Source of the DNA: Anaerovibrio lipolyticus DSM 3074
GTDB taxonomy: Bacteria; Bacillota; Negativicutes; Selenomonadales; Selenomonadaceae
Direction of reading: 5' to 3'
DNA length: 64,000 nucleotides
Assembly (NCBI RefSeq): GCF_900141865.1
Contig: NZ_FQYW01000017.1
Location: forward strand, 1-64,000
Positions 9,016-17,742 of the stretch are shown here, one piece after another; position 1 is the first letter of the stretch; every line of letters begins with the position of its first letter. The translations under genes and the position numbers were made by a program. The notes under the pieces are model-generated. The model ran no database searches, was not told where the DNA came from, and was given only the letters and a program-made list of their open reading frames with translations.

Positions 9016-11997
9016 TTATCCTAATATTTCCTGCAGTGTGGCAAGGGTCTTTTCCACATCAATAGGTTTTGCCAAATGAGCATTCATTCCCACGGCAAAG
9101 GCCTTTTCCTGATCCTCCTTGAAAGCATTGGCCGTCAGGGCCACTATTGGAATCTTCGAACGGGCACCATCCGCCAGTCGCCGTATTTTCTCAGTGGCAC
9201 CGTAGCCATCCAGATTTGGCATCTGAATATCCATAAGAATCAGGTCATAATACCCTATATCGTGCTTCATCAGCATATTGAAGCATTCAATACCATCCAC
9301 TGCCCTTTCCACCTCAAAGCCGGCGTCCTCCAAAACAAAGGTGGCAATTTCTGCGTTAAGGTCGTTGTCCTCTGCCATGAGAATACGCTTTCCGCTAAAG
9401 TCAGCCTTTTCCTCATCGTTTTGGTCATTTTCTTCCGACGACGGCAGCTCACCTATACGGTGTGGTGTAGAAATAATAATTTCTGTACCCACTCCCAGCT
9501 CACTATTGACCTTAATAGTGCCCTTCATTTTATCCACAAGGGACTTAACTATGGCCATGCCAAGGCCCGTGCCCTGGATACCGCTCTGGGTACTGTTACG
9601 ATCCCGGGAGAATTGTTCAAAGATATGGGTGACGAATTCCTTGGACATACCAATACCAGTATCCTGTACCCGGATTTCCAAAATACACTCCCCATCGGTA
9701 TCTCCCGGCAACTCCTTAACCGTAACATAGATATTCCCCCCATCTGGGGTATATTTCACCGCATTGCTGATAACATTCATTACCACCTCTGACATGTGAG
9801 TACCATCAATGTACAAAAATCGGTGCTGTATATCAAAGGATGATGTCAGGGTGAGATTCTTCTTCCTCATATCACCCTCAAACATTATCAGGCAGGAATC
9901 AAACAGCTCATTGGCATCAGTTATTTCCTCTTCAATGAACATATTTTTGTTTTCAATCCGGGCCATTTCCAAAATACTGTTCAAAATATCCAATAATTGA
10001 TGGCTGGCATTTTTTATCTTTTGCCGATATTCAGTATTTTTGGCTATATTGTCCGGATCCCGTTCCCCCAGCTCCGTGAAGCCTATTATGGCATTTAACG
10101 GAGTACGGATATCGTGGCTCATGTTGAACAGGAAGGTAGACTTGGCTTTATTGGCTGCCTCAGCCGCCTCTATGGATTCCTCCAGCTTGGTCTGCTGCTC
10201 CTGTAGCAGAGCATTTAAAGCCTTGGTTTCCATCAGATGAGTCTCCGTCTCAGAAGCGTACTCCTCAAGGCGGGCCTGCCGATCCTGTAATTCATTATTA
10301 AGAACGGAAATCTCCTCCACCTTGTCAGACAATTCCATACGATGAGCCTCAGATTCTGCAAGATGTTCCCTGTTCTTCCGATTTTCCCGTATAACAAAGT
10401 AGAAAATCACCGAAAAGAACAACATCAGTCCCAATAACGGAACCCATATATTATTTTTGAAGAAATTTAGTAAAGATACCTCATGCTTTGGCATGTAGCT
10501 GTAAGCATGGGTCAGGGCAAAATCATCATCTATCAGACTAAGTCCATGGTTTATGAGCCGAATAATTTCCGGATTTGTAGTAAGCCCGGCAAAGCCAAGA
10601 TCCACATCATTAGTCAGCTGAGCTGTATTTAAATCCTTGTAGCTTTCCTTCCGCCGCAGCAGATACTCTGTTCTGAGCTCACTGACGATAATAACATCTG
10701 CCTCGCCCCGTTTAACGGCATCCATACAGTCATCAATATCATCAAAATACAGGACTTCATTCTTAGGATAAAATAATTTTCTGAATGGATCCATGATACC
10801 ATTGCGGCGGGATATGGCAATCCGGGCCCGGCTCATATCAGGGTAGGCTCCGGCATATAAAATATTAAAATTGGAATTTACCACCGGCTCACTGGTGATA
10901 ATATCATGCTGCTCAGAAATCCAGGCATTGGACAAACCTGGAAAAACCACATCCACTTCCTGATTGTGCAGGGCATTTATTAATTCCTCGGCTGTAGAAT
11001 AACCAATATATTCAATCTTAATGTCCGCATCCCCAAGAACTCTGAATATCTCCGGCACAATATCCGTAATAACACCTACAACATTACCACTTTTATCTTT
11101 GGCACTGTACGGAAGAAACGTCGTTAAATACCCAACCTTAAAGGTATCATGCTCCGCCAGCCATTTTCGCTCATTCGGCAGCAGGGTGGTAGTCAGAACG
11201 GATTTTTTGAACCATTTTCTGGACAGGTCATTTAGAAAATGGGGATTTTCCCGATTCATCAGCTCCTGGGATTTGTTTAAATCCTCCAAAATATCCGGCC
11301 GTGCCTTATTTGCCACCAGATAATAAGCACTGGAGCCCACGTCGGCAAACACTTCAATCCCCACATCTGGGAAGGTACCGTCACTTTCAGCCATCATAAT
11401 ATCAATTTGTCCGTCAATAATGGCCTCGTCCCGTTCCTTTATATCACCGAACTCTATCAGCTGGGCACTTAGATTATGCTCCGCCAGATACTGATTTACC
11501 ACACCAACCTGTGCCCCTTTTAGGACACCAATTCTCTTGCCATTTATGGTGGAAAGCTCCGAAGTAATCTGGCTGTTGGAGGACAGCTTTAGGAAATAAT
11601 ACTTGGTATTCCCCATGGCATCCCGGGGATAGTTAATGATGGAAGCCCGCTCCGGCGTGTAGGCCAACCCAGCCAACAGGTCTATTTCCCCGTTTAGCAG
11701 CTTGCCATATAGCTTGCCATAAGAGCCGTATACATATTCATATTTCCAGTTGTTGTATAATTTCAGACGCTGCAAATAATCATAGGCATAGCCGTCCTTA
11801 GTCATATCAACCGTCGCCCCAATCTGGAATGGCGGATTTTCATAATAACCTATACGGACGATTTTTTCATTATTGGCCACCGCCGGTGTAATCGGCATAC
11901 TTTTAAATGCCCCCAGCAGGCAGGATAATATGGTAATAAGACAAAAAATATTCTTTAGCGTAATATATTTAAAAAACAATTTATGTCCACGACGCAC
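9016..11997 (-). CDS. hybrid sensor histidine kinase with two solute-binding domains
   Basis: This is a 993-aa membrane sensor. A signal/TM helix at about 13-34 precedes two consecutive periplasmic type-3 solute-binding (amino-acid-binding-like) domains (about 45-270 and 280-510). A TM helix (about 520-543) and a coiled coil (about 545-610) follow. The HisKA domain has H628 in MSHDIRTPLNAI. The HATPase domain has intact N, DTGIGM and GTGLGMAIVKSL motifs. A C-terminal receiver domain has phosphoacceptor D923 in LILMDIQMPNLDG. The architecture is BvgS/EvgS-like but without an HPt domain in the protein, so a separate phosphotransfer partner is expected. The start is a GTG with GAGGGGTG 7 bases upstream. 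No cognate DNA-binding regulator is adjacent. Confidence 0.93.
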   Translation of the reverse strand: MRRGHKLFFKYITLKNIFCLITILSCLLGAFKSMPITPAVANNEKIVRIGYYENPPFQIGATVDMTKDGYAYDYLQRLKLYNNWKYEYVYGSYGKLYGKLLNGEIDLLAGLAYTPERASIINYPRDAMGNTKYYFLKLSSNSQITSELSTINGKRIGVLKGAQVGVVNQYLAEHNLSAQLIEFGDIKERDEAIIDGQIDIMMAESDGTFPDVGIEVFADVGSSAYYLVANKARPDILEDLNKSQELMNRENPHFLNDLSRKWFKKSVLTTTLLPNERKWLAEHDTFKVGYLTTFLPYSAKDKSGNVVGVITDIVPEIFRVLGDADIKIEYIGYSTAEELINALHNQEVDVVFPGLSNAWISEQHDIITSEPVVNSNFNILYAGAYPDMSRARIAISRRNGIMDPFRKLFYPKNEVLYFDDIDDCMDAVKRGEADVIIVSELRTEYLLRRKESYKDLNTAQLTNDVDLGFAGLTTNPEIIRLINHGLSLIDDDFALTHAYSYMPKHEVSLLNFFKNNIWVPLLGLMLFFSVIFYFVIRENRKNREHLAESEAHRMELSDKVEEISVLNNELQDRQARLEEYASETETHLMETKALNALLQEQQTKLEESIEAAEAANKAKSTFLFNMSHDIRTPLNAIIGFTELGERDPDNIAKNTEYRQKIKNASHQLLDILNSILEMARIENKNMFIEEEITDANELFDSCLIMFEGDMRKKNLTLTSSFDIQHRFLYIDGTHMSEVVMNVISNAVKYTPDGGNIYVTVKELPGDTDGECILEIRVQDTGIGMSKEFVTHIFEQFSRDRNSTQSGIQGTGLGMAIVKSLVDKMKGTIKVNSELGVGTEIIISTPHRIGELPSSEENDQNDEEKADFSGKRILMAEDNDLNAEIATFVLEDAGFEVERAVDGIECFNMLMKHDIGYYDLILMDIQMPNLDGYGATEKIRRLADGARSKIPIVALTANAFKEDQEKAFAVGMNAHLAKPIDVEKTLATLQEILG

Positions 11998-12119
11998 TTC
12001 AATGCACCCCTCAGGTTATCCTCAAAAAAGTAATAGCTATACTTTTTTTCTTATTCTCCATTTAAAAGAATAACTCCTGCATTTTCTTTAATTTATGCTA
12101 AAAAAAATTGTAAAAAAAA

Positions 12120-12142
12120 GCCCCTGCCAAAACGGCAGGGGC
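12120..12142 (-). terminator. terminator after tRNA-Thr
   Basis: The perfect 9-bp stem GCCCCTGCC/GGCAGGGGC is followed on the minus strand by a run of eight T. It ends the tRNA-Thr transcript. Confidence 0.9.
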
Positions 12143-12151
12143 ATAATATTC

Positions 12152-12227
12152 TGGTGCTGACAGCCAGGATCGAACTGGCGACCTTCGGGTTACGAATCCG
12201 ATGCACTACCAACTGTGCTATGTCAGC
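12152..12227 (-). tRNA. tRNA-Thr (CGT)
   Basis: The acceptor GCTGACA pairs with TGTCAGC, the anticodon loop TTCGTAA gives anticodon CGT, the T-arm GCCAG/CTGGC is perfect and CCA is encoded. The closing pair of the anticodon stem is A-C, so the stem is slightly imperfect. It is a single-gene unit with its own promoter and terminator. Confidence 0.93.
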
Positions 12228-12238
12228 AACACTATGTA

Positions 12239-12267
12239 ATTATACTCCATGGTCATTGAGGTTTCAA
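12239..12267 (-). promoter_or_regulatory. promoter of tRNA-Thr
   Basis: On the minus strand TTGAAA, 17 bases and a perfect TATAAT lie directly upstream of the tRNA and just after the stop codon of the preceding gene. Confidence 0.75.
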
Positions 12268-12275
12268 TCTCTTTA

Positions 12276-13748
12276 TCAGAATTTTTCCAATCTCTTTTTG
12301 GTCTGTTCGTTTACCTCGGAGCTTTTTAGCTTCATCAAGGTGTTTTCCATGGTCGTTGTGAGCTGGAAATCAGACTTCCTCCACTTATCGACAGTATTCA
12401 AGGCAATATTTCTGGTACCAATAACCGGAGAATAAAGGCCCGCACAAATGAGCCTTTCGCCCTTGCCCGGTACTGACTGTAAGCCCTGAATAACATAGGA
12501 AAGAATGCCATAATCAGCAAATCTCTCGTCATTGCCCATTTCATTTTCAGGACCGGAGGCCATATCCTCCAAAGGAAGTTCATCCTCAAAAAGCTCAATT
12601 ATCTCATCAACATACTGTTTTTCAGGCAACAGCAGATCAATAATATCATACTTAGTCTGCCATTCATGGCGCAGAGTATCCATTGCGCGAGCAGCATAAT
12701 CAAGGCCAAGAGCCTTACCAAGATAGAAGCCCTCGCCGCCATCCATAGATGCTTCAACGCAATCAATACATTCCTTAGAATCAAGGATAGAACCGGCACT
12801 CTTTAAGAGATTGTCTTTTTCTGCCAGCTCCCCCTTCTCCAGAAAATCACGGATATCAAAAATATTGCTGTAATCTTCCAGGTCCTCAGCATATTTATCA
12901 GCAAGCTTTAAATATGCACCCAAAAGCTCATTGGATTTTTTGTATTTGTTTAAACCAGGAACCGGATTATCCTCCAAAGATGCACCAATCAGCTCACCAG
13001 CCAACTGGAAATCCTCCTTGGTTGCATTATCTCCTACCAGTCTATCCAGGAGACCGCCTCTTTTAATGGCCACGATGGCAGAATATTCCGGCATAATCTC
13101 ATTTCTCCAGCCCTCATTTAACAGCCACTGAGCCATCTCATCGTTTTCTGGCTTCAGCATACTTACTGCATGAATTCTGCCCCATCCTTTAAGACGCTTT
13201 GCCACGGAATAAATCAAGGCATTGCCATCCTCAAAGGAGCTTAACAGGAACAGACAGAACAGGGTCAGCTCCTCAGAAGCTGCCAATACCAAAAGAATAT
13301 CCTTCAGCTCCTGGGTTTCCTCTCGATCCAGAAGCTCCAAAATGGTAATGGCAAACTTTACGGATTCCACATCCTCGCTCTGTACCAAAAGAGTCATACA
13401 AAAGCGTCCCAATGCCTCCGGAGATAGCTTTTCCGGGTGATCAAACACCCAATCCTGAAGAGCATCCATTACTGGCAGCATCACACCACCATTCTGGAAA
13501 TGAGTAATCAGTGCATTTGCCGAATCCTTAAACCGTTCCTGGGAAGCCATTTCCAGCACCAGAGTCAGCGCACTGATATCTGGATTCTTGGTAGGGCCCA
13601 TATGATAACGCACTGTTCCATCTATGGCACCATCTGCAAAACGAAGGCCCTGCTCCGGCATCTGACGCAATACAAAATCTTCAGGCAATGTGCCATCAGG
13701 CAGCAGTGCTTCCTTAATTCTGTTATAAATTGATAAATTCTCTGACAT
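12276..13748 (-). CDS. unrecognised 490-aa soluble protein, helical
   Basis: I do not recognise this protein. It has no signal peptide or TM segment and is acidic, with Leu-rich helical segments spaced somewhat like HEAT/ARM-type repeats (for example LVLEMASQERFKDSANALI, MTLLVQSEDVESVKFAIT and LLVLAASEELTLFCLFLL). The chosen start is the ATG at 13748 (MSENLSIYNR), which follows AAGGGGAA by 6 bases. An in-frame ATG 24 bases upstream lacks a binding site. It lies 37 bases downstream of the amino-acid permease gene on the same strand and may be co-transcribed with it. A role as a scaffold or regulator is only a guess. Confidence 0.75.
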   Translation of the reverse strand: MSENLSIYNRIKEALLPDGTLPEDFVLRQMPEQGLRFADGAIDGTVRYHMGPTKNPDISALTLVLEMASQERFKDSANALITHFQNGGVMLPVMDALQDWVFDHPEKLSPEALGRFCMTLLVQSEDVESVKFAITILELLDREETQELKDILLVLAASEELTLFCLFLLSSFEDGNALIYSVAKRLKGWGRIHAVSMLKPENDEMAQWLLNEGWRNEIMPEYSAIVAIKRGGLLDRLVGDNATKEDFQLAGELIGASLEDNPVPGLNKYKKSNELLGAYLKLADKYAEDLEDYSNIFDIRDFLEKGELAEKDNLLKSAGSILDSKECIDCVEASMDGGEGFYLGKALGLDYAARAMDTLRHEWQTKYDIIDLLLPEKQYVDEIIELFEDELPLEDMASGPENEMGNDERFADYGILSYVIQGLQSVPGKGERLICAGLYSPVIGTRNIALNTVDKWRKSDFQLTTTMENTLMKLKSSEVNEQTKKRLEKF

Positions 13749-13785
13749 CGTATATTCCCCTTGTATACCCATAATATGATTTTAA

Positions 13786-15144
13786 TTATTCCACATTACT
13801 CTTGTTATGACGGCTCACCTTAAAGCGATATCCTGCATAAAGAATGCACAGCCAGATAGGAAGGGCAATAACTGCCAGTCTCATATCTGGAATCTGTGTC
13901 ATCATTACGATTACGCCTACCAAAAAGGCAAGGCTCACATAATTGGTCAACGGATAAAGAATGGATTTAAACTTGGAATGGACACCATTTTCCTCGCAAT
14001 ACTTTCTGAATTTCATGTGAGTCAAAGTAATGCATACCCAGTTGATTACTGCTGAAATGACCACCACTGCAAAAAGATACATAAAAATCTGGCTTGGGAA
14101 TAAATAATTCATAACCACAATAATCAAGGTAATACATGATGATACCAAGGTTCCCACTATTGGCACTCCACGGGCAGACAGCATCATAAACACCTTAGGT
14201 GCGTCTCCCTTTTCTGCCAATCCATAAAGCATACGGGCATTACTGTAAATAGCAGAGTTATAAACTGAAACCGCCGCTGACAATACCACAAAGTTCAAAA
14301 TATGAGCTGCCGCAGGAATCCCCACATTGTCGAAAATCTGTACAAAGGGTGATGATTCCATGCCCACCTGATTCCAAGGCCAGAGGCACATCAGCACAAA
14401 CATGGTGCCCACATAGAATATCAAGATTCTCCAGATAACCTGATTAATTGCCTTGGGAATGGAGCGGTCAGGATCCTCTGCCTCGCCGGCTGTAATCCCC
14501 AAAAGCTCAATTCCGCCATAGGAAAACATAACCACTACACAGGCCATAGCCAAACCCCAAACGCCGTTTGGCATGAAGCCACCATAGTTCCACAAATTAC
14601 TAATATTGGCTGGATAGCCCAATGGATTGGTAATAATTAAATATGCTCCCAAAAAAAACATACTGAGAATAGCAACTACTTTTACAAGTGCCATCCAAAA
14701 TTCAGTTTCGCCGTAAGCACTTACATTGACCAGATTAATTGCAGTAATAACAATAAGACAAATAAGTGCCGATAACCACTGGGGCACATCTGGCCACCAG
14801 TAATTCACATATATACCAACGGCAGTAATCTCTGCCATACTTACCATGATATAGCAATACCAATAATTCCAGCCTGCCAAAAATCCAGGAAAGCCCCCCC
14901 AGTATTTAGTGGCATAATAGCTGAAGGAACCTGCCACTGGCTCATGCACTGACATTTCTCCCAGCATTCGCATAATGAAATAAATAACTATGCCACTAAC
15001 CAGGTATGCCAGCATTACTGACGGTCCAGTCAGGGCAATAGTTGAGGCTGAACCGTAAAAAAGCCCTGTACCGATAGCACTCCCCAGTGCCATCATTTGC
15101 AGGTGCCGGTTCTTCAAACCTCGTTTAAGATTCTTGCTTTCCAT
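13786..15144 (-). CDS. amino-acid permease (AroP/PheP/ProY-like APC family)
   Basis: This is a secondary transporter of about 452 residues with 12 predicted TM segments. The family signatures are clear at the N-terminus: LKRGLKNRHLQMMALGSAIG, then TGLFYGSAS and later EPVAGSFSYYATKYWGGFPG, as in enterobacterial aromatic and proline permeases. It would import an amino acid by cation symport; the exact substrate cannot be read from the sequence. The ATG at 15144 lies 8 bases after AGGAG. A longer in-frame start at 15183 would add a tail not typical of the family. The upstream region holds the DnaA-box cluster described separately. Confidence 0.92.
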   Translation of the reverse strand: MESKNLKRGLKNRHLQMMALGSAIGTGLFYGSASTIALTGPSVMLAYLVSGIVIYFIMRMLGEMSVHEPVAGSFSYYATKYWGGFPGFLAGWNYWYCYIMVSMAEITAVGIYVNYWWPDVPQWLSALICLIVITAINLVNVSAYGETEFWMALVKVVAILSMFFLGAYLIITNPLGYPANISNLWNYGGFMPNGVWGLAMACVVVMFSYGGIELLGITAGEAEDPDRSIPKAINQVIWRILIFYVGTMFVLMCLWPWNQVGMESSPFVQIFDNVGIPAAAHILNFVVLSAAVSVYNSAIYSNARMLYGLAEKGDAPKVFMMLSARGVPIVGTLVSSCITLIIVVMNYLFPSQIFMYLFAVVVISAVINWVCITLTHMKFRKYCEENGVHSKFKSILYPLTNYVSLAFLVGVIVMMTQIPDMRLAVIALPIWLCILYAGYRFKVSRHNKSNVE

Positions 15145-15188
15145 AAACACAACTCCTAATATTGAACATTTTTCCATATCCATTTTCC

Positions 15189-15302
15189 TGTGGATATTGT
15201 TAATAACTTATTCACAAGATAACCTATTTTGTGAATAACTCAGTGGATAACCCTGTATTACAGCTATGCTTTTGTCAACTTTTCACTTTTTTCTGTGGAT
15301 AA
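15189..15302. promoter_or_regulatory. cluster of five DnaA-box-like sites
   Basis: Within 114 bases there are three exact matches to the DnaA consensus TTATNCACA: TTATTCACA at 15208-15216, its reverse complement at 15230-15238, and the reverse complement of TTATCCACA at 15294-15302. Two one-mismatch sites lie at 15189-15197 and 15242-15250. An AT-rich stretch (15300-15360) follows. The cluster fills the divergent gap between the permease and a small plus-strand gene. Gene strand bias does not switch here, so it is unlikely to be the bidirectional origin. A DnaA titration or regulatory locus is more plausible. Confidence 0.65.
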
Positions 15303-15410
15303 ATATGTGACAAATGACAATCAGTATTATAACATATTTTCAGATTGGAAATAAATAACCTCTTGCTGTATACATCATCATGTGATTTAATTACCTCAGA
15401 GGTGACTATT

Positions 15411-15788
15411 ATGGAGGAAAATAACAATCAGCAGCTTATCGATATGGCCCATGGCATGCAGGAAGATATAAAAATGAAAATGTTGGAAATGATTCAGCAG
15501 GCCGCCAGTCCCTATGACATACTTTATGAGGTAGCCAACTTTCTGGAGGATGTTTCTGCCGAAAGGGGCTATGCACAGCATATCATCGACAACATTCACA
15601 CCGTTTACGGCATTGCCCTTAAGGAGAAGAAACCTCTGGAGGACGAAATAAAGGATATCGAGGACAGAGCGGATCGCATCCGCAAATCCCTTGAAAGTGG
15701 TAAATTCTCCGATGAGGAAAATGCCAGAATGGACTTTGCCATTAAGGCACACCAACGAAAAGTTGAACAGTTAAAGGCATTGCTTTAA
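15411..15788 (+). CDS. small coiled-coil hypothetical protein (125 aa)
   Basis: I do not recognise this protein. It is a highly charged, Glu/Lys-rich, helical polypeptide with a probable coiled coil in its second half (about 75-125: EKKPLEDEIKDIEDRADRI). There is no signal peptide or TM segment. The ATG at 15411 follows AGAGGTGA at normal spacing; an in-frame ATG at 15345 lacks a binding site. It is a single plus-strand gene between minus-strand neighbours, with its own terminator, and its promoter region overlaps the DnaA-box cluster. Confidence 0.75.
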   Translation: MEENNNQQLIDMAHGMQEDIKMKMLEMIQQAASPYDILYEVANFLEDVSAERGYAQHIIDNIHTVYGIALKEKKPLEDEIKDIEDRADRIRKSLESGKFSDEENARMDFAIKAHQRKVEQLKALL

Positions 15789-15805
15789 CTCATTAAGCAT
15801 AAAAA

Positions 15806-15836
15806 TAACAGGGACTGTTATGGCCCCTGTTTTTTT
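15806..15836. terminator. bidirectional terminator
   Basis: The hairpin AACAGGGAC/GCCCCTGTT (one mismatch) is followed by seven T on the plus strand. On the minus strand it is followed by TTTTTATG, so it serves both convergent genes. Confidence 0.85.
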
Positions 15837-15841
15837 ATACT

Positions 15842-17533
15842 TTAAATAAGCTTTTCAAATTCTTCCACTGTAATCGGTTGAGAGAAAAAGTACCCCTGCA
15901 CCCAATTGCATCCTATTGATTTAAGGAAATTCGCCTGATCCCTTGTTTCAACCCCTTCTGCAATGGTATGGATATTTAAGCTACGGGCCATCTGCACCAT
16001 AGCACTGAGAATATTGCCCCCCCTGCCTGTCTGGTCCGTACTTCTTAGAAATTCCATATCCAGCTTCAGTATATCAATATGTATATCCTTCAGCATATTC
16101 AGTGATGAATATCCACTGCCAAAGTCATCCATAAGAATCAGGAATCCCTCACTTTGGAGTTTTTCCGTAACCCCCATAATCATTCTCGGATCATCGGTAT
16201 ATGCTGACTCTGTTATTTCCAGCTCCAATAAATACTTAGGGATTTTATACTTCGCTGTAAGTCCTACCAACACATTTACTAGCTCCGGGTCATATAAATC
16301 TATGCGGGAAACATTTACAGATACAGGCTTTACATTTTTCCCTGCATCAATCCATCTTCTAAGGCACTTACAGGTTTCTTCCCAAATAAAACGGTCCACA
16401 GCGTAAACAGAACCATTCTTTTCCAAAACCGGGATAAACAAAGATGGCAACACGTAAGAGCCATCAGCCTTAATCCAGCGTACCAATGCCTCAGAGCCCA
16501 TAATCTGCTCAGTTTCCAAATCATATTTGGGCTGAAGGAACAGCTTAAACCCTCCATGCTCCAGAGCCGCATCAAATTCATTGACTATTTGCTGCTCCAG
16601 CAGCATTTGGTCACGCATCTTGTTATCATAAACAAAATAAGGGGTTACATGATTGCCCTTTGCCTGATTTAGGGCCATATTAGCACGCTCTATCATTGTC
16701 TTTACAGGAATGCTCTTGTCATCCACATGATAAAGTCCAAAGGTCAGCACAGTATGGTGAGATATTTCAAAGCTGTTAGCCACAATCTGCATAGTATAGA
16801 TGAGCCGCTCTGCTTCCCCTTCTACTGCCTCAAAGCACATCACAAAATTATCCGCATACAGCCTGGCAGAAAGACACAGCTCCAAATCAATACTTTTTAA
16901 AAATCCCGCAATATAATTAAGCAGCTTATCCCCCTGCTGCTCACCAAACACTTCATTAATTACCTTAAAGCGCTCAATATTTATACGGAGAATATCAAAT
17001 GACTTATCTGGATAATCTGTCATCATGTCTGCTGCCCGACTGCAAAAGGCCTCACGATTCAAAAGCCCCGTGGCGCCATCATAGGATGCCAGAAAATCCA
17101 AATCACTCACGGCTCTCTCAGTCAATACCTTGTATGTTCTCTCCCTATCATAATCCAGAGCCATATTGACGCCATTAATCATGAAACCATCAGGCACCAT
17201 CCGGTACATGGTAGTAATATTTAAAAGCAGCAGCTTTCGTTGCTGGAGGCTGGTCATAATAACATGTGACTCTATTGAAAGCTGCCCTTCCCTGACAAAC
17301 TGGCGGCTGCGAATCTTACTGATATTACATGGAGCAAGGCGCTCATACTCTCCCTGAAGAAAGCGCTTTACCTCCCAGCTGCCACGAGAGTAATAATGCC
17401 CAGAAGGGCTAAAGCCGATAACATTTTCATCCAATACGTCCGCTATGGCATCAACAACGCCTTCAGTAAAAAGCCGCTTTATTAATTTTTCTGTCGCTTT
17501 TTGAAGATTATCTATCTCTACTCTTAACGCCAT
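15842..17533 (-). CDS. GGDEF-EAL protein, probable c-di-GMP phosphodiesterase
   Basis: This is a cyclic-di-GMP turnover protein of about 563 residues. The N-terminal ~130 residues resemble a SnoaL/NTF2-like sensory domain. A GGDEF-type domain follows (about 145-300), but its signature is YADNF at about 226-230, so cyclase activity is not expected. The EAL domain (about 320-560) retains EALVRW at about 348, VNVS, ELEITES, MDDFGSGYSS, LKLD and AEGVET, which are the metal and substrate ligands of active phosphodiesterases. The degenerate GGDEF may act as a GTP sensor, as in related proteins. The start at 17533 (MALRVEID) follows GGGG by 7 bases; an upstream in-frame start at 17560 is less well supported. 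Confidence 0.9.
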   Translation of the reverse strand: MALRVEIDNLQKATEKLIKRLFTEGVVDAIADVLDENVIGFSPSGHYYSRGSWEVKRFLQGEYERLAPCNISKIRSRQFVREGQLSIESHVIMTSLQQRKLLLLNITTMYRMVPDGFMINGVNMALDYDRERTYKVLTERAVSDLDFLASYDGATGLLNREAFCSRAADMMTDYPDKSFDILRINIERFKVINEVFGEQQGDKLLNYIAGFLKSIDLELCLSARLYADNFVMCFEAVEGEAERLIYTMQIVANSFEISHHTVLTFGLYHVDDKSIPVKTMIERANMALNQAKGNHVTPYFVYDNKMRDQMLLEQQIVNEFDAALEHGGFKLFLQPKYDLETEQIMGSEALVRWIKADGSYVLPSLFIPVLEKNGSVYAVDRFIWEETCKCLRRWIDAGKNVKPVSVNVSRIDLYDPELVNVLVGLTAKYKIPKYLLELEITESAYTDDPRMIMGVTEKLQSEGFLILMDDFGSGYSSLNMLKDIHIDILKLDMEFLRSTDQTGRGGNILSAMVQMARSLNIHTIAEGVETRDQANFLKSIGCNWVQGYFFSQPITVEEFEKLI

Positions 17534-17655
17534 ATAGAAACCCCATTTATATAAACGCACAATTCAATCGATAATCTATATTTTAAAACAAATAAAACTT
17601 TTTATCAATATTGTATTCTTACAAAGAATTATTACGAAAATCAACTGTTTACACA

Positions 17656-17714
17656 AATAGAAAGCGGGGAATAGTAAAGGCCGTTGTTACCCTTACTAAT
17701 CCCCGCTTTCTATT
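17656..17714 (-). terminator. long inverted repeat after yabE
   Basis: The 22-bp arms beginning AATAGAAAGCGGGGA and ending CCCCGCTTTCTATT pair with one mismatch around a 15-base loop. It lies 29 bases beyond the stop codon. On the minus strand only TTTGTG follows, so it is an imperfect intrinsic terminator or an RNA-stabilising hairpin. Confidence 0.65.
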
Positions 17715-17742
17715 GCCTCCATTCAGGAAACAATCTCCGGTT

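Noticed and set aside
15184-15410. DnaA-box cluster as the chromosomal origin
   Set aside because: Genes on both sides are mostly on the minus strand, so replication direction does not diverge here, and dnaA, dnaN, rpmH or mnmG are absent. I keep it as a regulatory cluster only.
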